Shown here piece after piece: positions 44,700-57,396 of a stretch of DNA of 64,000 bases. The position numbers and the translations under genes were made by a program. The stretch is from NCBI RefSeq assembly GCF_036669915.1, contig NC_089324.1:857344-921343 (forward strand), read 5' to 3'. Source of the stretch: Pocillopora verrucosa (taxonomy: Eukaryota; Cnidaria; Anthozoa; Scleractinia; Pocilloporidae). The notes under the pieces are model-generated. The model saw only the letters and a program-made list of their open reading frames with translations, was not told the origin of the DNA and did no database searches. The stretch's first letter is position 1. Every line of letters starts with the position of its first letter.

Positions 44700-45375
44700 G
44701 GGATGGTGAGAGAGGAGACGCAGGTCTAAGAAAGATGACAAAAACAACGATGGGATGGTGAGAGAGGAGACGCAGGTCTAAGAAAGATGACAAAAACAAC
44801 GATGGGATGGTGAGAGAGGAGACGCATGTCTAAGAAAGATGACAAAAACAACGATGGGATGGTGAGAGAGGAGACGCATGTCTAAGAAAGATGACAAAAA
44901 CAACGATGGGATGGTGAGAGAGGAGACGCACGTCTAAGAAAGATGACAAAAACAACGATGGGATGGTGAGAGAGGAGACGCATGTCTAAGAAAGATGACA
45001 AAAACAACGATGGGATGGTGAGAGAGGAGACGCACGTCTAAGAAAGATGACAAAAACAACGATGGGATGGTGAGAGAGGAGACGCATGTCTAAGAAAGAT
45101 GACAAAAACAACGATGGGATGGTGAGAGAGGAGACGCACGTCTAAGAAAGATGACAAAAACAACGATGGGATGGTGAGAGAGGAGACGCATGTCTAAGAA
45201 AGATGACAAAAACAACGATGGGATGGTGAGAGAGGAGACGCACGTCTAAGAAAGATGACAAAAACAACGATGGGATGGTGAGAGAGGAGACGCACGTCTA
45301 AGAAAGATGACAAAAACAACGATGGGATGGTGAGAGAGGAGACGCAGGTCTAAGAAAGATGACAAAAACAACGAG
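44700..45375. repeat. 52-bp minisatellite, 13 copies
   Basis: The unit starts GGGATGGTGAGAGAGGAGAC and ends GACAAAAACAACGAT. Thirteen copies fit 44700-45375 exactly and are nearly identical except one base in GCA(N)GTC. Along the array that base reads G,G,T,T,C,T,C,T,C,T,C,C,G. Every frame contains stops, so it is not coding. Confidence 0.97.
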
Positions 45376-45435
45376 GTTAGCTGAGCACTTTCCGCCTTTG
45401 CACTTAAGGGGAGGCTACTCAGCCCTTTCAGTTTT

Positions 45436-45643
45436 CACCCTTTAACTCCCTAAGTGACCAAGACAGAATTTCTCCTTATAATATTAATACAATGTCGAGC
45501 AGACAAGTGATGAGAATAAAGAAAAATATTCATTAGGGGTTTACTAGTGGATCCAATATCAAATTCTTCAAACTAACATCACAAGAACTAGATGGCAGAC
45601 AGTAAGGAGAATTACTAATGAGATCTTGGGAGTTGAAGGATTA
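45436..45643. repeat. 210-bp palindromic-end repeat, copy 12 (reversed)
   Basis: Runs from CACCCTTTAACTCCCTAAG, through GTGACCAAGACAGAATTTC, to GGGAGTTGAAGGATTAAG. The orientation is opposite to copies 2-4. It lies 60 bp after the 52-bp minisatellite. Confidence 0.75.
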
Positions 45644-45779
45644 AGGAAAGGTCACATACTGTCAATTCTGCTTCGGTCGGTGATCGAAAGAAGATGTTAA
45701 TCCCTCCTTTGAAGAATACACACCAATTGTGTGGTGTATAGTTGACAAACAGATTCCGTGTTGCCGTGCGTCTGTTTAG

Positions 45780-45992
45780 TCAACCCTTCGACGACCAAGA
45801 TCTTATTGTCAATTCTCCTCTCTAGCTGTTACAGATTTCCTTGTAAATGAGTTACGAGAATTTGATGTTAGATGAGGATAACAAAAATCTAGCTGATAAG
45901 TTTCAGTATTCTCATCACCTGTTTGCTGGATACTGTAGGGTTATTATAGGGAGAAGTTACATGTTCATCTCTCCTGGGAGTTAAAGGATTAA
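45780..45992. repeat. 210-bp palindromic-end repeat, copy 13
   Basis: TCAACCCTTCGACGACC to GGGAGTTAAAGGATTAAG, subfamily with TCTAGCTGTTACAGATTTCC (like copies 1 and 6). Confidence 0.7.
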
Positions 45993-46083
45993 GGATCATA
46001 TGTGACGTCAACATGTATTTATTACGTCATATTATGACGTCATAATCAGAATAAAAAAAAGTGGCACACGAGGCACAGAGTAA

Positions 46084-46349
46084 ACGACTGTGGATATTTG
46101 AAAGTCATATATTTGAACTGCAGATAAAGACGTGAATATGAAAGCGATCTTCGCAGTAATGAACACTACTTGAGCATTAGTGGAAATAAGGCTACTAATA
46201 AGTTGGCTTGTTAGCTCGGTTGTTAGAGCACTGCACCGGTATCGCAAGGGTCATGGGTTCAAATCCCGTACAGGCCTGAATTTTTTCAGACCTTATTTTC
46301 ACTACCGGTCAAATAGTGTTCATTACTGCGAAGATCGCTTTCATATTAA
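46084..46349. mobile_element. tRNA-headed SINE with inverted tail copy (fold-back)
   Basis: 46203-46279 resembles a tRNA: A box TAGCTCGGTTGTTAGAGC, B box GGTTCAAATCCC, ends GGCTTG/CAGGCCTG. The tail at 46291-46349 (TTCACTACCGGTC to GATCGCTTTCATATTA) is matched in reverse by 46131-46191 upstream of the head. A further tail block (GACTGTGGATATTTGAAAG at 46086 onward) exists only on the left. It is best read as two SINE copies in opposite orientation, or one rearranged copy. Confidence 0.75.
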
Positions 46350-47084
46350 CGAGGCACTCAGTGTCACCAATGTTCCTACCACATTTTGAAGTCCTCTGGA
46401 ATCTATTCCTGGGGGACGTTATCGTACAGACCTATGACAACATGGAATTTATTTGTTTAATATGATCAAAAACAATAATGCCACGTCCTCATGCGTCTGT
46501 CCTACAATAGATCATAACAAGAACTTGCGTGCAATATTCAGCTTATCAGCCAGTGCTTGCGTGTAACATTCAGCTTAACATCTATAGCGCCATGGCCTCT
46601 AAAGTGTTAATTAGAAGATTTAGGTGTGTATTGTAATATTAAAACGCATTGTGTTGCAGCTAATGGATTTGTCTGGAATTGAGGGAACGATGTCATGGTA
46701 TGTTATGTAAATTTTCTTAACTTAATGGTGGTAAGTTAGTTGTGGGTTGAATTTGAAAGGGTTGTGATCGACTGTAAGTAGTTTTAACTTAACCGGGAAT
46801 GCTACAAATACTGCGCCGTTTGAGTGCAGGCTCAGCTTCGTGTAAAAGCAAGGCCTGATTCTTGCATGACTACTGTTTGCGGTTGCAGTACATGCCAGTC
46901 TCATCTAGTGTTTTACTGTATACATCCTAATAGAAAAACAGTAATCCTGAATTCCTTTTAAAATCAATAAAGATTAAAAATGACGCAGATAGTTTAAACA
47001 ACTCGTGTCATAACAGGAAAAATAAATTGACACTTGCTTAGCCCAATATGCGCGGAGGACAATCATTAAAACAATTTAATTCTT

Positions 47085-47190
47085 TAACCTTTAAACTGTT
47101 TGGGCTCAAAAGTAATTCTCCCTTTCGCCTGCCATATATTACTTATGCATCATTTGAGAGAATTTAGTGGTCTATCAGGACAACACTCTC
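47085..47190. repeat. 210-bp repeat, copy 14 (partial)
   Basis: Left half only: TAACCTTTAAACTGTTTGGG then AGTAATTCTCCCTTTCG and GCCATATATTACTTATGC. Confidence 0.5.
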
Positions 47191-47534
47191 AGGCTGACAT
47201 GTTGGTCTAATCTCATGACTCTCGGCTGGATAATATGTGGAAAATTATTTGGATGCGTTGCGTGCAAAACAAAACTTGGCAATCAAGGGCAAAAAGGAAA
47301 TTTCTATGAATCGATTTGACTTAGAAGACAAATTCTTTTTTGACGAAAAAGTTGAATCCAACCATGAGAAGGCTATCGATGCATTCTTGACTTAAGGGAA
47401 AGTTTTCATGCAGAAACCTTCTTTAATATGTTTATTCTCAAACTTTCGGACTCTGGGACTTTAAGACGTAAATTACCATTAGCGCAGCTTTTTTTTCTGC
47501 ACGAAGAATATACGCAGCCCACAATTCCTTTATT

Positions 47535-47600
47535 CGATCAGACGAAGAGCTGACGCTCGAAACCTCAGCATATCACGTAATCAACACAATTGATTGAACC
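47535..47600. repeat. Repeat end related to 33838-33885
   Basis: CAGACGAAGAGCTGACGCTC followed by GAAACCTCAGC is the reverse-oriented relative of the motif in the GT31 intron. Confidence 0.45.
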
Positions 47601-48046
47601 AAATTATCGTGTAATATCTCTCACCGACACAGCACTGCAGTTTCTTTAGAATCTTACCCTCTTTACGTATTTATTTTTAGCCAATATAAATACGCGGTCA
47701 TTTTGAAGAGATAGGAGTACAAGTTGCAGTTAAAAACACGCATTTTAATAACACCGCCCTCCCACTCTCGTAAATACCTTTCCGCCGAGCTTTTTCAATT
47801 ATAGTTATGTTAATAGAGCTTGCGCGTGACAAATTTGTGTTTACATCTGTCGATAAGTCCTTTGCTCTAAGTTATCCCTCCTCTAGGGAATAATCTGTCG
47901 CCAATTTGGAATTATTATTGACACGGTGCGGTGATGTTAATGAATTTTTCTTCCTGGGCGTATTAAATGCTAGGCTTACCTTCTCCCGAACCAGTATCAG
48001 GAAGGCTGTCGTATCTACAGGTTGAATTTCAATTTAGTGGTGCATT

Positions 48047-51000
48047 ATGTTTCGGATCATAACGGCAGCTCGTTTTCTGTTGTCGCTTTTGGCTCTGATC
48101 CAGTTATGTCGTAAAGGTATTGTATATTTTTGTTATATGTTGTATGTTTTTTTTAAATTAGTGATTAACATAGGCGTCTCTACCATTGAAAGTTTTATCA
48201 TCTTTCACCCAGATCGAAAGCTGTTGAAGATTCTTAGCCTTGCTTCTTGGTAACAGCCAAAACAGTTCAACCGATAGATCAGCTGTTTTTATTGAGTGAA
48301 AGGAGTAGCTTGTTTAAACAAATTAAAACCTCTATCTCGACGAAATCTTCTTAGATATTAAAGGGACAGAATATTTTAAGCCATCCTCCAAAACAGCATT
48401 TAGAAGATAAATTCTTGAGCTCGAAACCCCAATAAAATATCTGATATTGAATTAATCAAAACATGTTTCGTTGTGTATTCTAGATAGGAAACCAAATTGA
48501 CTGTTTGACATTTCTCAAAACGTTCGACGTATACGCGTCGCATTCTAACTTATCGATGAGTAGTTACACAGTAAAATCAGTTTTCAGCTTTTTTTTTTAT
48601 TGATACTTTGTAATAAAACAACAAGAGTTAAGAATTTTCATTATTTCATAAATGAGAAAGCTTCATCTTTCATGACAAATTCTTCGCGTGGCGAGGAAGG
48701 GGACGATTCAACTTCACGATAATCGCTGCATTCGTCAAATTGAATTGTTCGGTGTTCTTTGTCGAATACCAATGTCACCTGGCAACAAAACTAAACATAA
48801 AGAAAGAAAGAAAAAAAGAAAGAAAGAAGAAAAGCTAAAAAAGAGAAGCGTCAAATATATTGCTTTTTGATTACATCATGAATTTCCAATAAACCCAAAT
48901 ATCTTTCTTTAAATTAAAATTTCCCCTGGGAACAGCCTAGCTTCTTGCAGAGTTATTTCATTTCAACAGCTTTGCAGTGTTGGAACATTCCAAACGTGGA
49001 ATCGACAGCATGCCTCTTAAAAAAAATTGTAATCATAACTCTTTGCGTGAAACAAAGATATTACTATAACAACGGTTTCCTTATCAGACACAGTTCTTAG
49101 TATTTCATATAACTCACTCATACATATTTCAGGTTTGATTTAAAGATGTTTGACAAAGTTACAGTTTTAATTAAAGATGGAAAGATTTTGGAGGAAAAAA
49201 GAAAGACTTATCTTTAAAAAGCGCTTAGGGATATTATTCGTCATACTTTGATCATTTAACGATGTAACACAGCATTATTATCAGGAACAATGATTAAATT
49301 TCAAGTTTCATTTTTTTTCGGAACCAACTGATTATCCTCAAGCCACTTAAACAGTCCTTTTGTAGAAGTGTTAATATGTTTAGAAGAAAATACCTGATCG
49401 GCGAATTTTACCCAATTAAAGGAGATTATTTGAAAAAAATAGAATGAAATAAATTTATATTATATTACGACCACTAGGAAAAAATTTTCAAAATATCGAT
49501 CGATTTTGCCTGTCGGTCGATGATCAATGCGTTAATTTTAGTGTGCAATCGAAAGTATTTACACTGTCTATTTGTTTCAAATGCCCACAGGTGCAACAAG
49601 ATTAGCATTTGCTTTGCCTTCTCTGGCATTTAATTATTTGAGTTTTCTTCAGCATGACATTTCGTGTGATTTACTGATATGTATTTTCGTGCTTGCGCGT
49701 AATTTAATGGTTAAACCTTTCATCGGGATCAGTTTCATATTTGATTATAATTTCATTTCATGATTGAATTTGTTGACACAGCGCCTTTTATTGAATCCTA
49801 TTCGCACATAATTATCTCCGGAAGCTTGCATTCAGAATTGCAAAGATATAGATATCACAGGTCGAGAACTGAGCCAATTTTAATTTCGAGGTGATAAAAC
49901 AAGTTATTGAAAAACTATGTAGGGGATTATTCCAACGGAAAAAAATCTTTCTTTTAAACTAATTGTATCTTTTGTGCACAGTATAGTGTAACTAATATGT
50001 TACAAGACCGCTCTTATTAAAGGAGGAGCCTCTGAGATACTGTTAGATTAGCATATTTAGAAAAAAGGATGCGCGTTTTTCTTATTTCGTAGTGATTTTG
50101 GCTTTTCTTGTTCCATTAATCACCCAAGTGGAGGCGGTGTTATACAAATCACAACAGAGCATTTGCTTATAAGATAAGGGTGTGCAAATCAACGTTGCGT
50201 GAAACGTTTCAAAGATGCGCGCTTAAAAACTTTGACTGTGATTGGACCAATGCGGTTGATATAATTTGTTCTTTGCGTGCATCTTCGTGAAGGAGATCTA
50301 AAATGCTGAAACCACAGTATGAAAACCCAAAGGAATATAACTTAGTCTTTTGTTTTCAACGTGTAGGCGAAGCATGGAAGTGCAGTAACTGTGAAGTTCC
50401 ATATAAGGCTCGTGGTTGCTATGGAGACAGCCCATCACGCGTATTTAAAGTACAAGTCGTTAACGAGCGAGACCCCTCAAGTAAAGTCTATGGAGGCCGT
50501 AGGATTGATTGGAGAAACTGGAATAGTTACATAGAGGGTTTTGCTTGTAGATGCGCTAAACTTGTCAAGGCAAGAGGATGGACTGTGTTTGGTTTGCAGT
50601 TTTATGGTAAGAGCATTTCAGATTTAAATTACAAAATATGTCATTTCATATACTAACACTACATTGTTATCAAGAATGATATTGTGTACGGCTTTCAGAC
50701 TGCTTCACGATTTATCATTGCTGGTAAAGACTACATACACGGCAAATTAACTCACTCAGAGGTCACCATGGTTTCAGCTGCTTAAAAAAATCCAAGAGCA
50801 TGCTATCCATTACCCTTCCCCCTCCCCCATTGACTGAGAGTACTGCTACCCACACCCCCCTCTCCCAGAGGGCAAATGTAAGTCCATCGCAAGTTAACAT
50901 TTACCCCTAGAAAGTGTTCCCAACAGTTAACTGATTCCTATGTCTACTCCTGTGTGGAAATAAGACTTGAACTGTCCGAGTACAATTCTAAATAATGAGT

Positions 51001-54000
51001 TTTTCTAATTTATTAGCTTTCGATCGACATCTTGCCTAGTCTAACAATGGCTGGAAATGTACACTAGAACTCAAAACTGTGTCAACCGAAGCGTGAACCT
51101 GGACATCATATTTCGATTCAAAGTCGAGATTTTCAGTCCAAGTTGGGTAACCTTTCATTACAACTCCCCGTAAAAAGCGCCATTTTATGGGGTGCTATAT
51201 ATTACATAGTAGTATCAGATTAATGAATTAATGATAAGTAATTAATAATCAATATGTCAATATTTAGGGGAATGCTGGAGTGGACCTGAAGGTTCTTATG
51301 ACCTGGAGAGTATGACGCCGAATTCGACCTGTATCTCAAATGACTATAACGAGTGTGGCAAGTTAGACAGACACTGTGTTGGAGAACAATGGACTAACTT
51401 TGTGTTTGAACTTGGTGAGGAACTTCTGTTAGACTAAAATGAAAAGCTTTCTTTATTCATCAAGGCATTAAAAGCGTGTTTACATTTTAGGACTAATTAC
51501 CGCCTCAAAGTAGAGCACGTATAAATTTCGTTTGTTTGTCTCCAAAACAAATTGAGGCGTTTTCTAACAAGGAAGTTTTCTACTATGTTTTTACCAAATC
51601 CTTTAACAAGAAACAAAGCGCGATTTATTGATATTTAAAGGACCGGTGCGCACTGAGCTGGCAAAATGTGTTTGACTCCACCAAAAATCTCGACAGAATT
51701 TGTCTCCTCAAAATTTTCTATTTGTTAATCGTAGGTGCACCAAAAAAGAGCGAAATACTTGTTAACCACAATTTCAATCACAAAGACGCACAAATTGAAC
51801 AGTACTGAAAGACTTTCATTTAAAATGCGAATCAAATTTTTTTGATTGACGTTATTTTCTAAATCATGGCGCGTAAACTGGGAAATCTATCAGATTTTAC
51901 GCCTGACTAAAATTTTTCTTGCTCCGAGGCAGGACGATGGCACCTTAGAACATTGGTAAGGCTTGAAAAAAATTTAATAGGAAAAAAATCCCCGGGTGCA
52001 CTTGTCTCAAGCCATTAATGACAGGTTTTTTACGCAAAGTAAACAAAGATTTGCCTGTGCGTCCAGGCTCTCAAGGAAGTCTCCGCAAGCATGCATCCTA
52101 TATAGATGGAAGACGCGCCTACCGACGTCATCAAAATGAATTTCTGCATTCTGTAACTTTTTGTTTCCATATGTTTAGAATCCGACTGTGACTTAGATTT
52201 TGAGAGGATCGGCTGCTTCAAAGACAAAAAGCAGACTCCGCGCCCTCTGCCTGAGTATCTAATGACAGACAGAGAGCGCAGACTAAAGATTTACAGTGGA
52301 CAGTCTATAGATTGGAGGAACTGGGATGTTTATATGCCAAAATTTGTCTGTCGCTGCGCAAAGTTAGCTAAAGAGAACAACCACAATACGTTTGGAGTAC
52401 AGTATTATGGTACGTAAGACTAACAAGCTTGTGTTCATAGGGCAGCTAAAAAAAATTGAAGTTAATGGTTACTCTGAAGGTTCAGTCTGTGAACATTGAT
52501 TCATGTCGTAAAATTTGCTTCTTTTAGGAGAATGCTGGAGTGGTCGCGACTCAGAAAAAACATATAGTAAGCTGGGCGTGTCGAAAAATTGTCAAGACAA
52601 GTGCTTTGAGAAATGCAAGCCCTTCGAAAAGTATTGCGCAGGGAAAAACTTTGCCAATGCAGTCTATCGCCTTTCAGGTTAGTCAGGGTAATGATTCTAT
52701 TAATGTGATATCTCTTTATAGCCACTCTTCATGGAGTGTCAAAGTAATCCACGATAACGATTGTTTTGCTTTACTTCGCTCTGTGATTGGTCGAAAAAGA
52801 TCGCGTCACGCTTTCAACCAAACAGATGCACGCGACTTGGTCACCCACATTTCCCCGTGTTTTAGGCAGTTATCTTGTATTTTTTAAGGTCCTATGGTCT
52901 TTTCGAAGTATTTGCTATCGCGCTGATTAGTCGTTGTGATAACTTTGCTTTTGGTTTTACGAAACTCAGTCGAAAAGCGCTCTTTATTCATAGCCAGTCA
53001 CAATTACCTCCACAAAGAAAACAATCAGACGTTGTGACGAAAAGTCAAATAAGAAAAATGTCAGGTCGTTAAGTAGAGAGCTCTTGGAATGACGAGGCAA
53101 AACCTACACCCGGGGATGTTCATCTCTTACACATCCGGGTTATTTTTTTTCCAGATGCCGGGTGCGAGATATCATATGAAGCTGTTGGTTGTTATGGTGA
53201 AGTCTCGTCCAATCGTGCTTTCACTAAAGAACTTGTGAATGAGGTGAAGCCCTTTAGTCGGGCATTTAACGGAGTAATCATGGAATTTGGGAACACCTGG
53301 GAGGAGGGTTTCAAGAAATTCCTATGCAGATGTGCGAGGGCAGCTCAGCTTAAACAGTACACCATGTTTGGTGTTCACGAACATGGTGAGTTTAGTTATT
53401 AAGCAAGTTACAGAAAAGTACGTTAAATAATGTATAGTATAGACGAAACTCAAACGATCTACCATCTCAAAACGTGTAAAATAAGGTATTTGATATCAAG
53501 CGCGGGAAAGCATTTCGCAGGTGAAAAGTGTTAGCGTGGAAAGCAAAAATGTTTTCCGTCGGAGAAGATTCTGGAAATTTCTAATTCTACAATCACTGAA
53601 AAGGCGGGAAAATCGTCGGAACGTTGACAAGACATTAAAAAAATTGGCATTCGGCGTCGCGCCTTAAAGGCGGGAAAATCCATAAGAACGACAGGACACG
53701 GAAAAAATTAGCCAGCTGTACCAAACGCGGAAAGATTCCGCAAAATCGAGTCGTGTTATTTGACAAGCTTCTTTTTAGCCATTAACTGTGGTAACCTGCA
53801 AAACCATTGTTTCACGATACGCGAACTTCCGGTGTTCGCCATAGTTTCCGGTTTGTATATTCTGTCAATCAAATAAACGTGGTTTAGTTTTTCTCAAAAT
53901 GGCGGGTTCACTGTGAAACACAAACAACCATATTGTCACTTTCACCATTTAGTCAAAAAAGGACAAGGAAAGGAATCACACACTGATTTAAGCAATTAAT

Positions 54001-54186
54001 TTGCCACTTTTTTTTTTAATCTTTGTAGGAGAATGTTGGAGTTCCAGCGATGCTGATAAAAACTACGACAAGTATGGCGCATCCGACCAGTGTTTCCAGA
54101 ACCTCAACCAAACTTGTACCGAGGGCTCCAGCTCCTGCGCCGGGGGCACAAATGCCAATTTTGTGTACAGGATTGTCTTGTCATAA
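48047..54186 (+). CDS. Secreted protein with three two-exon cysteine modules
   Basis: Exons: 48047-48116, 50367-50606, 51268-51414, 52179-52409, 52528-52677, 53155-53385, 54029-54186. Total 1227 nt, 408 residues. All introns are phase 1, the mark of shuffled extracellular modules. Exon 1 encodes a signal peptide (MFRIITAARFLLSLLALIQL). The rest is three repeats of an A exon plus a B exon. A (77-80 residues) has GC(Y/F), W in mid-module in A1/A2, F-x-CRCA(K/R), then FG(V/L) before the join. B (49-52 residues) starts GECWS and has Y, three to five Cys and mostly C-x-G...NFV(Y/F). A and B meet as FG-x-Q-(F/Y)YG|GECWSG. A2 and A1 share IDWRNW; A3 is the most diverged. I recall similar modules in cnidarian secreted proteins but cannot give a name. 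A WSC-like relationship is possible. The function is unknown; a matrix, mucus or recognition role is a guess. Confidence 0.9.
48800..48846. repeat. GAAA microsatellite
   Basis: Purine-rich AAGAAAGAAAGAAAAAAAG run in intron 1 of the secreted-protein gene. Confidence 0.9.
52738..53000. repeat. Interspersed repeat, GCTTTACTTCG family
   Basis: About 260 bp, starting GTCAAAGTAATCCACGATAA, through GCTTTACTTCGCTCTGTGAT and TTGGTCACCCACATTTCCCC, ending CAGTCGAAAAGCGCTC. A second long copy is at 61388-61638. It lies in intron 5 of the secreted-protein gene. Short open frames here come from the repeat. Confidence 0.7.
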
Positions 54187-54207
54187 AGCGTGATATGCTG
54201 TAATATC

Positions 54208-54213
54208 AATAAA
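54208..54213 (+). terminator. Polyadenylation signal of secreted-protein gene
   Basis: AATAAA lies 22 nt past the stop codon, followed by GT/T-rich sequence (GTGTTG, TTTTCTTG). A short 3' UTR is implied. Confidence 0.65.
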
Positions 54214-54448
54214 GTGTTGAATAACAGCTATTTTCTTGTATATTGATGTTATTATTCTTATCAATGTAATGTTAGTTTTCGATAACCTTTTTTTTGCGCC
54301 AGAGCCAGACGTTTTCACCTGCTGTTTCTCCGACCAACTAGGACTCTGGGAACGAGAATGTGATGTCGTATAGAGACGCAAACCAGCTGCTTGCGACGTA
54401 TCTAGCTCCTATGTAATAAGCTGTTTAAGTGTAGTTATAAACGATGCA

Positions 54449-54511
54449 AGTATCTGAGCAACTGCACACCTACTCCTTCCCTTAATAACAACACTCAACT
54501 GATAACAAGTC
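54449..54511. repeat. Half copy of the MITE seen at 59811-59924
   Basis: AGTATCTGAGCAACTGCACA and CCTACTCCTTCCCTTAATAA match one arm of that element, followed by CAACTGATAACAAGT. The opposite arm is absent. Confidence 0.65.
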
Positions 54512-57396
54512 AGGACTAATGTACTTACAATGATTGCGATAAACCGTTGTTACGGGAACCGCTTTGCGCCGAACGCTTGCATTCGACAGCCTTTCTATCG
54601 AATATCACGTAGCGATGCTCCCCAAAGCTAGGGCGAGATATTCAAAAGACGTTTTTTTTCTCTAGTTCGAGTGAAAAACAGAAACACAAAAAACTACGCT
54701 AGCCTCCGCTACGTCCTTGAAAGAGTAAGGAATTGTTGAAAATCTTATAAAAATAGATTAAATCTTGTTAGAGTTGTGTTACGAACTTCCTAACTCATTG
54801 CCGCTCTGTCGTCCTAAATAATGCGTCGGTAGCGGAGGCGGGGTAGGGGGGGTGTAAAATGGCGTGGGAGGGGAGATAGAGGCGAGCCTATCAGGAGTCG
54901 TTCCAGACTCCTTGACAAACATGTTTTGTCTCGTTAAACTGTAGGCGGACATGTGGAGTCATTACAGGTATTTGTAAATATATACAAGAGCGAGTGGATA
55001 AGGCAGGAGCACAGCAGACTATCAGTGACCATTCTCACACAGGAAATGAAGAAAATTTGTTTTTTTAACCGCCTGTTCGTCTCGTGATAGTTTGACGCTA
55101 ACATGGAAAAAAGTAAAATGAACATCTCGGTGGAAAGCGTCGATTGCTGTCTTTGTTTCGCATAATTTCTGCCCGGCGACTTCGGAATGAACAGCGTTGT
55201 TATCTTAAAGCTTTGGTGAGTATTGTCTGTCTGGATGTAGAATACAGTGCAATTAATTTGTGCTTTTGGATTTGAAAACATTGACATGTTTTCGATAAAG
55301 ATACACATTGTGTTTTTGTTTTGTCAAGGCGACGTCAAACCGAAAATCGAAAACATTAATGATAAGTCGCCTAACTTGTCTTTCCTTTAATAATTCAGAT
55401 AAGTTATTATTTTTTTTTGTCGTCTCGGAATCCAATTATGTATTTGATAAATCTGATATTCACTCCGTGTAATTTTGTTCTTTTATTTCTAAGCTACTTT
55501 TAGTTATACGGGTGAATCATCAGGAAAGCCATGTTGTTTACTTGATCTAAATTTATCAATTACGATATAAAGATTAGTCCGAGATCTTGTTCCCGAAACT
55601 TTTAAACAGGAAAAATTAATTCCTCGTTATTTTGCGCTGTTCTGTTCAGTAATTTCACGGTGCGAAATTCGTGTTGAAGTCATTCTTGGGTCAATAATAA
55701 TATTTCATGTTTTTATTGTTAACAGTAACTAATTTTATACGAGGAATTCATATGTTGAGGAAATTTACATGAGATTACAAACATTCTTGCCATGACTCGT
55801 AAAGACAATGCGGAACATTAGTAAGACTTTCGTGCTGTTTAAAAGGACGCAAATTGGCTAGAATACTAGCTTTTTGATTTAAAACGATGAATGAAAAATA
55901 TATAAGCTCGCGACAGCTTGATAGGAACTATAATTTGTGTTTTTTTTGTTTTTTAGCAATTGTCATATTGGCCTCTAGGATATATCTCAATTTACAGGTG
56001 CAAGCCATGTCTGCGATCTGAACTGAATTTTGTTTTGTAAAGTTGCCTTTTTGAAAAATCTCTAATTATAACATGCCTCCAAAAAGAGTTAAATCTCGTT
56101 GCTAATAGAATAAACTGGAAGAGAAACTATGTGCAATATTTCATGTGCATTATTATTGTTTTATGCAAATATTGATTTACCTTCAACTTTAAGCTCTAAC
56201 ACGATATATTAACAACTTTGAAGCTTGTTACATAACCACTGTATGCAGGTAACCAAATGGAAGCTTATTTAAAACTTTTCCTTCTTGTCTTTGTGATCAA
56301 AATGGCCAGAGTAAGGAGTTTTGAATATCACCTACATATGTATTACCAAGGCAACAATGATGTCACCTTTTATCAAGATAAAATCTTTATGAAAGTCCAG
56401 ATGATCAACATAGGCTGTGCTTTCTATAGCTTTCTTGTATGACAAAATACTGTAGGGAGTATACTGGTATAAATTACTGGGCCATCTATGTAAGCAGTAA
56501 ATATATGCACGTGCTCATGAACTAATCCTGATGAGCACAGAACTAAAGATCTATTAATAATAATATGCACCTTTGGGGTTGTCAGTTATTTAGTGGCTTT
56601 TGTAGATGTAACTGCTGGGTTTTTGTTGAATTTTTAAAATAAGCTTTTTTTCACCTTAACTTATTGTTATAGCCTCAACCCAAATGTTTGCGTCATGAAT
56701 CTTTATTAGTAGCATGTGCTATCAAAGAAAACCATCCCAAATAGAAAGAATAGATTCCATGTTGCTGTGCATCTTTATAGTAACTAAACCCCAACAGGCA
56801 ACTGATATGTCAGCTGATAACTTGTCCACAGCTGAGAGATTGTCCAAAAAACAGGGAAAAATGTCAAATATTGAGAACAATGTCTCTTCCAAGGACATTA
56901 TCAGCCAACATACCAGAAAGCCAGAAAGGGGTTTATATATTTTATAACCTTCCCATTAATTTTCATCTTGAGGGTCCAAGACTCAGACCAGACCAACATT
57001 TAAGGTCTTGAAATAACTGAGAAGAATATGCTTTATGACGTCCGCAAATGGTATCTTCTCTCTAGTGGTTAGCGGTCAGGACATTGAAGAACCCATTCAC
57101 TTCTCACAAAGAATAGGGAACATTGCTCTTGGTGTTGTGGTCTGGCCTTGTTGATGTTTAAACAGGCCTCCATTTAAACTTGCTTTAGAGCTGGATAAGG
57201 CCAGACTTTCTATAATATTGCATTTATTTAAATAAATAAATGATTGTTGTTAAAATTAGGACCAAACTGTAAGGTTAAAATTATGTTTAAAACTCTTGAA
57301 ATGTTGGGGTACTTTTCTGTTCTTCAGGTAATGACCATTAGGCAAAAGATTCATGATGGTGGTCTTTGCTGATCTCCAAATAGAAATTTGAAGCTG

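Larger units (their letters stand above)
41553..48046. other. 6.5-kb repeat-rich spacer
   Basis: No gene is recognised. It contains a 3' UTR, repeats at 42240-42420, 43190-43580, 44700-45375, 45436-45643, 45780-45992, 46084-46349 and 47085-47190, and unique AT-rich sequence. The promoter of the secreted-protein gene should lie just before 48047. Confidence 0.5.
54187..57396. other. Spacer between secreted protein and ITPRID gene
   Basis: Contains a short 3' UTR, a half copy of a MITE (54449-54511), a G-rich block at 54832-54870 and AT-rich sequence. A segment at 56798-56930 is open, follows an acceptor-like CCCCAACAG and reads ATDMSADNLSTAERLSKKQG and on; it could be an early exon of the ITPRID gene, but no phase-compatible join was found. 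Confidence 0.4.

Noticed and set aside
44700..45375. Coding repeat or CRISPR-like array
   Set aside because: Every frame has stops in each unit, the repeats are directly contiguous with no spacers, and the genome is eukaryotic.
46203..46279. tRNA gene
   Set aside because: A and B boxes are good, but no clean anticodon stem is found and the flanks are an inverted SINE tail.
52540..52887. Separate plus-strand gene of 115 codons
   Set aside because: Another frame over exon 5 of the secreted protein that runs on into an interspersed repeat.
56714..56947. First coding exon of the ITPRID gene
   Set aside because: It reads like coding sequence (MSADNLSTAERLSKKQG), but no donor in it gives a phase that joins the exon at 57397. 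Mentioned only as a possibility in the spacer entry.
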